Shown: in pieces, positions 46,290 through 56,970 of the stretch
Layout: each line of letters opens with the position of its first letter
Numbering within the stretch: the stretch's first letter is position 1
Assembly: GCA_964036155.1 (NCBI GenBank)
Contig: OZ038422.1
Location: 32,945,201-33,009,200, forward strand
Direction: 5' to 3'
Length of the DNA: 64,000 nt
Origin: Diploscapter coronatus
Lineage: Eukaryota > Nematoda > Chromadorea > Rhabditida > Rhabditidae
Notes under the pieces: generated by a model
The model's database searches: none
What the model was told of the DNA's origin: nothing
Seen by the model: only the letters and a program-made list of their open reading frames with translations
Made by a program: the position numbers and the translations under genes

Positions 46290-49200
46290 ATGACGGTTTC
46301 ATATAACTTGGATGTATCATCTGCGTCGGCATTAAATCTATTCAAGCTATTATTGAGATGGAGAGGCTCTATTTGGAAGGTGAATCAAATTTTTTTTAAA
46401 CATTAAAGCTTCAATATTTAAGACAGTCTATGTTGAATTAATCATATGGCTAATCGGCTACTACATTTGGATGTTTTTCTATCGGGTAGTGATGAGTCCA
46501 TATAGTGCTAAGCAAGATATCTGAACACTTCCATGATTATATAATTAATTTTAGGCAATTCGAAAAAGTAGTCATATATTTTGATAGTCGTATGAACTAT
46601 ATACCGCTTACCTTCATGCTTGGGTTCTTCGTGACGATTGTCATAGAACGGTTAATATTTTCAATTCAAATCTCATTTATTCCTCTATCATAGTTGGCGT
46701 CAAATATTTCAAAATCTTGGTTGGATTGAGAACTCGGCTTTGACAATAGGCAACCTGATCGAAGGTAAAACTGAAGAAGCTGTTTTGACGAGAAGGAGCA
46801 TTATACGGTATTTGGTACTGTCGCAGGTATTCAATCTAACCCACATTTATTCTAAGTCATTATGCTAAGGTCCTTGTGTATCGTGACGTCTCCATGAGAG
46901 TGCGACGTCGTTTTCCGAACATAGATGCGATTATGAAGGCAGGTAAACATTATGATCTTCTTTATTTCATTGATATTTATGGGTATTTCATATGCCCGAA
47001 ATCATATCTATGACTTAGCTGGGCCGTGAGATCATCCCTGCTAATATTCGTATTCTGATGATTGAATTTCAGGCTTCATATTCGAAGATGAAGTCAAGGT
47101 TATCGACGATATCGACATCGTTTATAACAAATATTGGGCTCCGATCAATTGGGCTGTCGCTCTATGCCATAAAATGCATAAGGCCGGCAATTTAGTTGCA
47201 CCACCGTCATTAAACGCATGCATAAATGTAAAAATTCTGAAATTCCATTTAAGTTGGGGGCGATTTATGCCAAGATATTATCTTTTCCTATAAATTGGAA
47301 AGAAATAATTTTCCTTCGTGCAAATCTCTAACCCAATACACCTCCTTCGGTATGAATAATTCAAAATTCTAGGAGATACGATTATTCCGTTCAAACCTTC
47401 AATTACTCGTTAACTATGATGCCATTCCACTACCCATACTGTATCCTCAGGTCGGAAATCATATAACTCTTCTCAATACTATTGTTGCTGCCGAAATCTG
47501 AGAGGCGTGCAAAGTGGTGCACAATTATTTTTAGTGATTAGAAAATCGAGAAATAGCACGCGAAAAAGAGAAAGATTGACCTAAAATGTATTCCTTCCCC
47601 CTCATTTTCGACCTCCCAGATTTCGGCAACAACAGTAGTGGCGCGGAAAAAAGATTATTGGGAGCTGGTGCATGCAGAGGAATTTCTCTAACACTCTTAA
47701 TTGAATGTACTATTTCGTTGTAGGGTTGCCAAAGTCGGCTTGTTCCCCTCTATAATCGAATAACCATCTCTTTTTGCGCACTGATAATAGAAAATAAATT
47801 TTAGGTGGTCTTCTTAACCGTTAGAGTCTACTTCTTGATCTGTATGGTTTCACGACAGTTTCTAATTGGATATGATCCTGATACAGCTATCAAGTATAAA
47901 TCGGTAAACTATTTTCTCATAAATTTATCTCAAGAAGTAACTACCATTCAGATTAATCTTTATGTTCCTATCATGAGCATCATGGAGTTTATATTTATCG
48001 TTTCCTGGATGAAGGTTGCCGAAGCTCTACTGAATCCTCTAGGTGAGGACGATGACGACCTAGAACTCAACTTCCTGATCGATAAAAACATTTCGGTAAG
48101 TAGCCAGAAAAAAACAATTATTCAAAGTAGTGCAGCTACGGTCTTCTGAAATTGTCGCAATATGACGAAATAGTGTGTCGCATAGAAGAGAAACGAGGTG
48201 AATAGCGTAATTTTTGGATATCGACGTTCTCTACCAATAAACAATATCAATAATTGTCCATTAATTAATTAAGTTAAAGAAGCCGTCTAAAAGCGATAAA
48301 CTTTAAGACCGGCATGGCAATTGTGGATCGAACCCAAGGCTACATTCCAACACTGAAAAAGGATATCTTCTCTGATGCATTCTACAATCCAGTCTATTCT
48401 GAAGAGAGCCAAAAGAATGGTGGCGCGGAGCGGACGTTGATTGGTTCTGCCGCTACTGTGACGTTAGCTGAGCCTGATGAGAAGATTTCGATGGTCAAGA
48501 TCGATCCCAGGAAGTCGATTGATTGTACGTATTTCACTAAAATAACAACTTGAATTTTAACGACATGATAAAAATGATCAAGGAGATAAATTCTTCGATA
48601 CGATTTGACTTAATGTCGTGAAGATACACATGTTTACTTAGATATATAATCTTGAAGATTCGATTTTAGTCGGTCAATCTCTACGCTATCGACCTACCGC
48701 CACCATGAAGCGCAAAATCAGTAGCGCTTTGAATCTGAAACGGTAAGCCAGAATAGAAACCTTCAAAAACTGTACTACTGTCTGAAAACCTACTGTTTTT
48801 CATTCAAATTTGGTCCTGGTCCTCATTTTCCTTATTTCTTTCTACTCTCTCACTTTTAGAAGCTTTCTCCAAGCTTTTGAAGCAAACTGTGTCAAGAATT
48901 TTTAATGGATAAAGTCGAAACCGTCGCTGGTTGATTTGCTCATACTCAAAGTACTACCACTGCGCTACAGTCACTGTACTCCGCCCGCCATCTAAATCTA
49001 GATGCCTCAAGGGAAGGAGGAACGATAAAACGTTTGAAATTGAGAGAGTGAATGAGAAGCTAAAAAATGAGAGCCAGGGCCAAATTTGGATGAAAGCCGA
49101 TATATTGTTGAATACAAGCTGCCTAAGGATTTTATGAACTAAAAATTGTTAATATACCTAATTTTCAGACCTTCATCATCTCAATCAGCTAACGCAGCCG

Positions 49201-49632
49201 TTAATGAGTTTCCACCTCCTTCCCCTCCGCCTTCAGCGTTGTCTGCTGGAGGTCGATTTTTCTCCAGCCTAGCTGCTCCCCAAAGATTCGAGCACTCGAA
49301 TGGTATGCCCAAATCAGAACACACAAATTTGAAGCTGCATAACTATATGATATCGAAATACTAATTCATGGCGTGTATCTCATGCAGTTTCAAAATTTGT
49401 TGTTACCACAAAAGTCAGGATTGAAAAACCGAATGTTGTTTAAATTTCAGCCTTTGCAAACTCCTCCCCGCAACCTCCGAAGTCGCCATCGTTCAATGCG
49501 ACTAATTCCATGCTGATGAAAGTTGACGAAGAAGCACTGGAGAGAAGTAGCAGTGAAGAGTCGGTTCACTCCATCATAAAGGCTGAATTAGATCCGAATC
49601 ACTCAGCTTCAAAGAAGCCCAAAGATGTTTGA
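46290..49632 (+). CDS. Bestrophin-family anion channel
   Basis: Thirteen exons (46290-46379, 46423-46511, 46555-46650, 46694-46826, 46870-46942, 47073-47227, 47373-47450, 47805-47903, 47952-48095, 48308-48524, 48670-48742, 49169-49302, 49451-49632) total 1563 nt, 520 residues. The bestrophin core is clear: [10 protein letters not shown] at the N-terminus, [69 protein letters not shown] and [16 protein letters not shown] (the acidic calcium-sensing segment). Family members are pentameric plasma-membrane chloride or bicarbonate channels; nematodes have many paralogues (best genes). The C-terminal 180 residues are low-complexity (Pro/Ser-rich) and presumably cytosolic. Exon 2 ends at a GC donor (AA|GCAAGA), needed to keep the frame. 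Introns hold element B (47479), a damaged element A (48120) and element E (48808). AATAAA near 49892 is the likely poly(A) signal. Confidence 0.92.
47479..47637. repeat. TIR element B, copy 3 (bestrophin intron 7, inverted)
   Basis: TTGTTGCTGCCGAAATCTG to CAGATTTCGGCAACAACAG, near-perfect terminal inverted repeats of about 20 nt. The interior is the reverse complement of copies 1 and 2. Confidence 0.85.
48120..48243. repeat. TIR element A, copy 2 (bestrophin intron 9, degraded left end)
   Basis: Contains GTGTGTCGCATAGAAGAGAA and TTTTTGGATATCGACGTTCT, shared with the copies at 5474 and 55155; the left terminus is no longer recognisable. Confidence 0.7.
48808..49090. repeat. TIR element E, copy 2 (bestrophin intron 11)
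   Basis: Left TTTGGTCCTGGTCCTCATTT; right inverse AATGAGAGCCAGGGCCAAAT. The interior GCGCTACAGTCACTGTACTC and GAATGAGAAGCTA blocks match copy 1 at 21848. Confidence 0.7.
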
Positions 49633-51491
49633 GCATCATCATCTTTTCTGTATATTTCAATCAGGGCTGGACGGAATTCAGTCTTCGTTTTCGGGTTACC
49701 AAAATATTCATCTCCGTCCAGTCCTGATTTCAATCGTTCTAGCGTATAAGATAGTTCCAGAATGTATAGAACTGAATTTTCTCAGTCCCTCTGAGATATC
49801 AATGTGTCTTTTACCAGCCATGATCATATCATGCATCATTTACTTCACTTGAAATTGTTATATATCCGGGTACTCTATAAATGCAAACAAATGAATAAAG
49901 TCATTATTGCCTTATTCGAAAATTTTCTACTCTAAATATTCAAATACGATGCAACTAAGACATTCATGAAGAAAAAAATAAAATTAGAATAATTTCTGAC
50001 CAGGGCTGAACAAAAATTTGCTCTTATCTAGAGGACGCAAAGGAAATTCCCATTGTGAAAACAAAGTCATGGAAGTATTTTTCTAGAATTCTTTCATTCT
50101 AGAATAGCTTATATCAAAAGGCCGCATGAGAAACGGATCAGTGTAACCAAAAATATGAACTTTTGAAGATGATATTCGAAAACCCCTTTTTGTGAGCGAG
50201 TTTTCATCAAGCGAGAAGTGTACCCTGCCTTTGTACGCAATAAAGCAAAGGCTCTTTCAAAGGGGGAACAGTCTTGTAAGGACGTTTGTTTGAATTTCTT
50301 GGCTTGTTTCTGGAACATCCTGAAGTTCCTATGGGATTTTATCATTCCCAAAATGATAGGCCACGCTCATTCTGCAATTTGAGCGCAAAAATCCATGAAA
50401 CAAGTGCCAAATAGCTTTGTATTGCGTTGTTTTAACAAAAAGTGATTTTTACAACGGTGTCGGGCTGAAAAACGATACATTTTCTATCACAAAATAACTA
50501 GTAAAAGGTAATCTTTCATATTCAGCTTGAGAAAATAATGAGCGAGGCCTATGAAGCTCAAACAAACAATTTGAAATTTTCACTGTACGTTTTGACCAGC
50601 TCAAGTCAAATTTCGGGGGCATGTTCCGGAAGCAAAAATGTTCCCTAGGCTCATATCTAATAGTGGGAAAAGAAGAATTAGAAAAAAAAACACCGCAAAA
50701 TTATTTTAGCGAAATTGCCTTCCTTGATTTTGACTTCACAGTGTGGACGGGACTTGCGCTCTCTACATATAATGACTATTTGTCTAGGATATGAACTTTT
50801 TCATCACTTATTTTTCATTTTCCAATTTCTTACTACACTCTTGTGATTTTTAGTGTTTTATGCTTCAATTATAACTTTGTGGATACTAGTAATTTTATTT
50901 AGTCAGTTAAGTCTGACGAAGATAAGAGGCGAGCCAACACTTCTATTTCATAAAATAGTTTATGAAAAATTTCAAGAAAATTCTCTTCAATACAATCTGA
51001 TTTAGGGTTTAAATGTGGTTAAAAAATAGACGAGTGATTTGACTATGTTGCATTGCATTATTTTTGAGAGAATCTGTCATCAGAAAGATGTTCTACTAAA
51101 TTTTTAAAACTAACAAATATAAATTTAGATATTTTAATGAGCATTTTCATTAAATTCGTCATTCTCAATTCCAATTTTATCTTCATATTGATCTTCGAAA
51201 CTATTAATGACTAATTAATACTGCTTGATAATCGACAAATAATACAAATCTTAGTAATTTAATAGACGCTTCGCGAATTGCGACCTTCGCTTTTTTTATT
51301 TCTTAGAAAAGTTACGAATTTTCGATATTATCAGGTTGAATCTATCCTTGATACAAGAAAATGCTCTTCTTTCCTTTTTTCTTCCACCTCTTTGCCTCAA
51401 TAAATAGTCGAAATTCTAACATCCAGACGAAGGCTGGCACTAGAACGACGAGCGAACAGACACGAAGCGAGGAATTTCTAGTTTATTCAAA
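49633..51491. other. Intergenic, no gene seen
   Basis: Follows the bestrophin gene; includes its poly(A) region and a hairpin at 49661-49727. The remainder is AT-rich without recognisable coding or RNA signals. Confidence 0.5.
49661..49727. repeat. Small hairpin in bestrophin 3' UTR
   Basis: TCAGGGCTGGACGG and the inverse CCGTCCAGTCCTGA flank a 39-nt spacer. It begins 28 nt after the stop codon, upstream of the likely poly(A) signal, so it would be in the mRNA. A TCTGACCAGGGCTGAACAAA half-match lies near 49998. Confidence 0.65.
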
Positions 51492-52548
51492 ATGAAACTA
51501 TCACTACTTATTTTGTTGGTTACAATATATGGAGCCATGGGAAAGAGAGGTATTTTCTTTAAAAAATTTATTATTGAACTTGCTAACTGATAAATCTGGC
51601 CCCTTTGTTCGGAAACGATATTTTTGAACGAATCATAAACCAGGATTATAAATTTGGGTTGATCAATTTACAATTTAAGGGTAAAACATTATTAGAGAAG
51701 AAGAGGAAAAATACCCAATTCATACGCGTTAGAATCATAAAGACATTTCAAATTTGTAATAGGCTTTGGTAAACGATACATGTTTATGGAATGTTTTAGG
51801 AACTGCCCACAAGAAGACATGTGAACCCCACAACTCAAGCTTCAAGATCTGCTGCAATGGAGTGCTACAAAATAAGGGAATAAGTAATGAGTGCTGTGGC
51901 ACAGAAGCTTTCAATCCAAACTTTAAAACATGCTGCAATGGAGTTGTGCAAAATCGAGGACTGAATAACGCTTGTTGTGGCACAGAAGCTTTCAATCCAA
52001 GCTTCAAGATCTGCTGCAATGGAGTGCTACAAAATAAGGGAATAAGTAACGAGTGTTGTGGCACAGAAGCTTTCAATCCAAGCTTCAAGATCTGCTGCAA
52101 TGGAGTTGTGCAACATCGAGGACTGAATAAGGAGTGTTGTGGCACAGAAACTTTCAATCCAAGCTTCAAGATCTGCTGCAATGGAGTGCTGCAACAGCGA
52201 AGACTGAATAAGGAGTGCTGTGGGACAGAATTGTTCGATCCAGACTTTAAAATATGTTGCAACGGAGTTGCGCACCATCGAGGACTGAATAAGGAGTGCT
52301 GTGGGACGGAACTGGTCGATCCAGACTTTAAAATATGTTGCAATGGAGTTGCGCACCATCGAGGATTGAATAAGGAATGTTGTGGGACGGAATTGTTCGA
52401 TCCAGACTTTAAAATATGTTGTAATGGAGTTGCGCAATATCGAGGACTGAATAAGGAATGCTGTGGGACGGAATTGTTCGATCCAGACTTTAAAATATGC
52501 TACAATGGTCAACTTTATAACCGAGAAGTTACACAAAACCTGCTGTGA
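51492..52548 (+). CDS. Secreted galaxin-like di-cysteine repeat protein
   Basis: Two exons (51492-51549, 51800-52548) give 268 residues. The signal peptide is MKLSLLILLVTIYGAMG. Exon 2 is almost entirely an 81-bp tandem repeat: eight full units from 51850 to 52497, each 27 residues of the form CCNGV-x9-ECCGTE-x-F-x-P-x-FKI, plus a ninth broken unit where the first CC reads CY. The paired cysteines with CCG and ICCNGV are the hallmark of galaxins, extracellular matrix proteins first known from coral skeleton and also found as adhesive or cuticle-type proteins in other animals. Close similarity between units indicates recent duplication. The frame stops at 52546; the next frame continues the Cys-pair pattern (see findings). 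AATCAATAAA near 52722 fits a poly(A) signal. No biomineral role is implied; cuticle or secreted matrix is a guess. Confidence 0.75.
51850..52497 (+). repeat. 81-bp coding tandem repeat, eight units
   Basis: Eight in-frame copies beginning TGCTGCAAYGGAGT; units 1 and 3 are near-identical and units 6-8 are near-identical, showing that multi-unit duplication occurred. Confidence 0.9.
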
Positions 52549-53411
52549 AAGAAATCCATCAAAGCCTGATTTCAAAATGTGTTGCAAAGAGAAGTTGTAC
52601 ATTCGTAATCTCGGAGATGTGTGTTATATAGTTCGGGGCAACATAAATTTTTTTTCGTCATATCTTAAATTATGGGTGCTAATTTTTTTAGAAGTTCTAA
52701 TTTTATTTTTTATTCGTATTTGAATCAATAAATTTCATTTGAATTTTGAATTCGATCACGATTGAAATAATCACCATGTCCAGAGACGCAACGGAATTTC
52801 GTGAGGAGAGCTTCTCTTTTTGCCTCATGTGTAATCTATTTCTTTCCTTCCTCGTTTCTCTGCTGAAAAGTTCTCAAGTGATATGATACAGATACTATAT
52901 ATTTGTAGAAAAATTTCATTATAAATTATTTATTTCTTATCAAATTATCAAAATACTGGGCTGATTCAAGAGTTCTGTCGGAAAATTTTACCCAAGACAG
53001 TCATCAAAAATGAGCACGTTTTTAATTCACAAAATCGTCATGAGCACGAGTGACTACGTGAATTTTGCGCTGATTTTTGGTATAGAGCCGTTTCATTGAA
53101 TGGTTCATTCAATTAGAGCATGCCTAGTCAGCCTGAAGCATACTCGCTTCCTATTTTTAGGCTTTCTCAACTCCTTCTCCCCCCTATCTCTAACTATAGA
53201 TCTCGTCATATAGTAATTGTCACTAATACGTTATGAAATGGCAGTCGTTGACGACACATTTATTGAAATCGATCATTTTTTACATTTAATAACCGATATG
53301 CAAATTTATAGCATAAGTTCATAAGATTCGAAGTAAGGAATTTTCAGATATAAACCCGTATATTATAGTGGCGAATGAAAATATTTTACATGATGATGAT
53401 ACACAATTACA
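52549..53411. other. Convergent intergenic region
   Basis: Holds the out-of-frame continuation of the galaxin-like gene (to about 52625), its poly(A) signal, and element F copy 2 (53165-53225). Nothing else recognised. Confidence 0.5.
53165..53225. repeat. Element F, copy 2 (partial)
   Basis: CCCCCCTATCTCTAACTATAG followed by TCGTCATATAGTAATTG, matching 36100-36165. Confidence 0.55.
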
Positions 53412-56400
53412 TTACACTTCATCATATCTAAAATTGAGTATTTCTTTGGTCACTGGATCGTAATTCACGATATCGAATACAGTAAGCATGACGAATGACG
53501 ACGTTAGATGGTTAACTTGTTCCTAAATATCTTAATTAAAATATTTAAATAAATTATAAAATGTGTAAAAATAATTCTTTAATTTGATTTTATCTGCGAA
53601 TATAACGTGAGAATTGATGCTTGAATCGTCTAATTATATACATTTAAGTAATTTCTCTCAGAAGAAATTTTTACAATATTTTTTGTATACTTTTAAAATA
53701 TTCTAATTCTTACGATAATATACGACATCGACAGAAGGAGCTGGCCGACTCTAACAGCGGGATCTTCGCCCCTTTCGACGCACAGACGGTGCATTGCCAG
53801 GGTGATCAACTGCCTCTGTTTGTCACAAATCTGACGACCATTTTCGGACAGTTTGTAGTAGCCTAAACTCTATATTTACTCTCCATTGTCTCCGAGATGA
53901 GCCCTTGCAAAGAAAGGGGGGAAGGAGTTGAGCCTAGGAGGGGAAAGATGCAAAATGTATACACAACAATATCTACTTCTTCTCATTTCACAATATAACA
54001 ATCGGCAGAAATAATGCAGCATCTTTAAATATATTAGATACAGTAATGGATGTTTAAGATCCTGTAGAGATTTTTCTAATGATATTGTTTTATCACGAGC
54101 TTTTATGATTATAAATTTTCATGTCGTATTCCATACTTATTTGCCAAATCGTCATGGCCTTCAGGAGAGCAAACTCTTCGAAAGTGACATGCAATTCACT
54201 GAAAGGAACCGCCATATGCAACCACTGCCGGAGTTTGGTGGGCATTAGGGATCTGAAAATATAGTTTAGTAAAAAACGACATTTTTCAAATTATTCATCA
54301 TCATCTTTATGAGATTTGAAAAAATTACTTGTATTTCGTGAAATCATCCTTGTTGGTGAAAATTTGCTCGGCTTCAGGTTCCTCACCAGACAGAGGCAAT
54401 GGCGACATGCAAATATATTCAGCGTTCCATAGAACTAGCAATTTCTCGGAGAGGCCTGAGAGCAATTATTTGAATTATTTCTTTCGTTTAATTCAACCTA
54501 ATCGGTATGTATAATATGCGGAATTTATCATACAGTCAACTGCCACTGCCATTCGGAACATTAGATTCTGCAAATATCATTTTTATTGTACTATCTCTAT
54601 CTCTCTTCCTCCCTGTTGTTCCTCAAATGATAGATGACAGGAGAGGAGGGAAGGGGTACTCGCGAGATTAACTATTATGTCTCTGCGTCTTTGCCCCTCC
54701 TGCCTTTTCTGTAGCCCTTCGCGGATACGCTCCCCGTCCACCTATGTAATCTATCACTTTAGGAACAATAGAAAGTATAATCTGGACTTTTTTATAATTG
54801 AATTTAGGCAGTTACAATTTGATGTCAGGACAGCATTATGAACAGCCCGTTCTTTCTACAATATAACGGCACAAGTTCCTGTAGAAGAATGGTGCAATTT
54901 GATTTTAAAAAATTGTGCCGTCATATTGCTGTTGCCTTGAATTTAGCACCAGTTTATTCTTCGTGTGAGTGAAAATAATATAATGAGAAAACTATGAAAC
55001 CTTTTCCGACGATGTAAAATTATGGAATTCTGGTATGGTGTTGGTGAAGTCATAGAGCATTAGAAAGTCATGCCGATCGAAGCCGTGAAAAGTCCGGAAA
55101 TTAAATGGTCGAAGATGACGTCTTTCATAGGGCTGAAAATCAGAAATTTTTTGGTATTGTTGATTGGAGAGAAGGTCGATATTCATGCAGCAGCGATTAG
55201 AAGTTGAATTTGGAGGAGCGGAATAGCGAGTCGTGTAGAAGAGAAACGAGACAAATAGTGCAATTTTTGGATATCGACGTTCTCTCCTAATCAATAATGG
55301 ATTGATGATTTGACGCACACATTCATTAAGCTTATGGAAAACTTGTCCAATCGACACATCGGTGAACATGATTTTCCTCCGGTCGTTCAGGGAAGCCTCC
55401 ATCCGAACATAGTGCGACAAAACGTCGGACACTTCTTCGTTGTAGACGTCCATCGCTGAAAATTCGACTTTTGCCTTAGAAGTATGTTCAAAGTCTAAGA
55501 ATTTTAAGATCAAAGAGAAGAAAGTCTTAAAATTTGGGGAGGAAAGACTTGGAAGAAGGCATTATTAACGGCAAATTGGAAAACTCAGTCCTTTAAACCA
55601 TGCGAAATAGTGTGGGAAAAGAATCCTTTATTTACAATTCTTCACCTCACTTCGCATATCTTGAAGTATGAGATTTTCAAATAGGACCTTTTTGTAGCCA
55701 CACCCACACCCATTTTTGAGGAGAAAGGTAAGTAAAAAGAAAAAAAAGTGGGTGTGAAATGCAAAAAAAATCTCCAAATAAGCTCATGAATTTGAAAGAT
55801 GTTCCTCTTTGAGCTAGTTTTACGAAAATTTACTTTGAATATTCGCACTCTCGTTGATCAAGCTATCAGGCGTCACCGACGTGCACGGGTCGATGGTTAT
55901 TGTGTTAAAGTCAGCCGTCGCGTTGGAATCGCCCGTCGTGATTTCTTAAAGTAAGCTAAATCTAGGAGAAAAACGTTTGAGCATAATACCGGGAGACCGA
56001 AATTCACTATTGTACGAATTCACATAGAGTGGACCGTTTTGAATGACAGTAATTTGATTACAGCCTTGGTACATCGAAGACGTCAAGTCTAGTGGTTTCA
56101 GAATGCCTGAGGTCGAAGAAAATGACGAGGGAGTGACTTCTTTTATGGTTGGCAATCTGATGACTTCAGTTTTGTGAATGATAGTCTCAGGTCTGAATAT
56201 ATGAATTGCATATTTTGGAAGATTATGAGAAAATTACGTATCGCGTCGTTCCCTTTTAATCGGTGGGCCTTGAGGCAGGAGGTCAGGTTGAGTATTCGAT
56301 TTGTGCGTGTGCTTGTCGGTGTGTTTCGACTGGACGAGTTCTCGCCGCATCCCAGCGAGAACGCACTTCTCAAAACGGCATTTTCGGCAGATCATGCGGA

Positions 56401-56970
56401 GTTCTAGAGAATTTAAGTCGAATATAAATAATTTAAAGGACTCCAATTGATACCATAATGAATTTTGCACCCAGCGCCACTACCAGAGCACTTGTAATGC
56501 ATATTCATGGAGACGGTTCGGCGATAAAAGGCGGCGCATGCCTGAAGCAAGATCAATCATATCAATTAAAACATGCAAAAGTTAGGGACTGGCTCGCATT
56601 TTGATATAAAGAATGATAGGAGAATTACTACCTTGAGATGTAATTATTAAAGTTCTTCTTTTAGCCTATAAAGAGTTGAGATGCTGAGTTCCATAAAGAT
56701 GTGGAGGATGTTAATGTTGTGCAGAGGTTTTAGAAGGCAGACCAAAATGCGAGTGAAAGCATTTATTAACTGACAGATGATTGAGATATTTATAGTGATC
56801 AGATATGAGATATCTAAGGTTAAATATGCAATTAGTTAAGGGTGAGACTATCATATGCGAATCATGTCTTAACTGAGAAGTTTTATGAATTCTCATACTT
56901 TGCAAGATCTTGCTCCAAAGTGTAGTGTATTTGCGGTCGGTGACCCACATACTGCGCAAGGAGGCGCCAT
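53412..56970 (-). CDS. Nuclear hormone receptor (nematode NHR family)
   Basis: About twelve exons, near 500 residues. First exons 56899-56970, 56454-56541, 56238-56403 and 55990-56192; the last is 53412-53522. The DNA-binding domain is complete across the first three: PPCAVCGSP, TLHFGARSCKACAAFYRR (first zinc module with P-box CKACAA), CSGSGAGCKIHY, MICRKCRFEKCVLAGMRREL (second module). A long Ser/Thr hinge follows. The ligand-binding domain shows VGVSIGQVFHKL-like helix sequence (TDVSIGQVFHKLNE), FNFRTFHGFDRHDFLMLYDF, IPEFHNFTSSEK, LHVTFEEFALLKAMTIW, RQLITLAMHRLCVERGEDP and the end TKEILNFRYDEV. It is a ligand- or cofactor-regulated nuclear transcription factor of the expanded nematode HNF4-like group; orthologue not assigned. 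TTTCAG lies 4 nt before the ATG. Introns contain elements A (55155), O (55571), C (55684) and D (54638). Confidence 0.88.
54638..54740. repeat. Repeat D, copy 2 (NHR intron)
   Basis: CGCGAGATTAACTATTATGT, CTGCGTCTTTGCCCCT and TTCGCGGATACGCTCCCC match 18340-18452. Confidence 0.6.
55155..55298. repeat. TIR element A, copy 3 (NHR intron)
   Basis: ATTGTTGATTGGAGAGAAGG at the left and, inverted, ATTATTGATTAGGAGAGAAC at the right. The best-preserved copy of the family. It starts very close to the upstream exon; the donor GTGCGT lies about 20 nt outside it. Confidence 0.8.
55571..55684. repeat. TIR element O, copy 2 (NHR intron)
   Basis: Shares CATGCGAAATAGTGTGGGAAAAGAATC with 9081-9181; the ends are TTGGAAAACTCAG and its degenerate inverse. 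Element C copy 4 starts where this one ends. Confidence 0.6.
55684..55775. repeat. TIR element C, copy 4 (NHR intron)
   Basis: GACCTTTTTGTAGCCACACC at the left and GGGTGTGAAATGCAAAAAAA at the right, degraded relative to copies 1-3. Confidence 0.55.

Noticed and set aside
51735..52343. 202-codon open frame on the minus strand
   Set aside because: It is the antisense of the 81-bp galaxin-like repeat; periodic sequence without stops on one strand keeps other frames open too. The plus frame has the signal peptide, splice sites and family motif.
52027..52602. 191-codon open frame on the minus strand
   Set aside because: Also antisense to the tandem repeat, with no signal or family match.
54992..55513. 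173-codon minus-strand frame taken as one exon
   Set aside because: It runs two NHR exons together through element A; the middle third is translated MITE. A GTGCGT donor and TTTTCAG acceptor split it.
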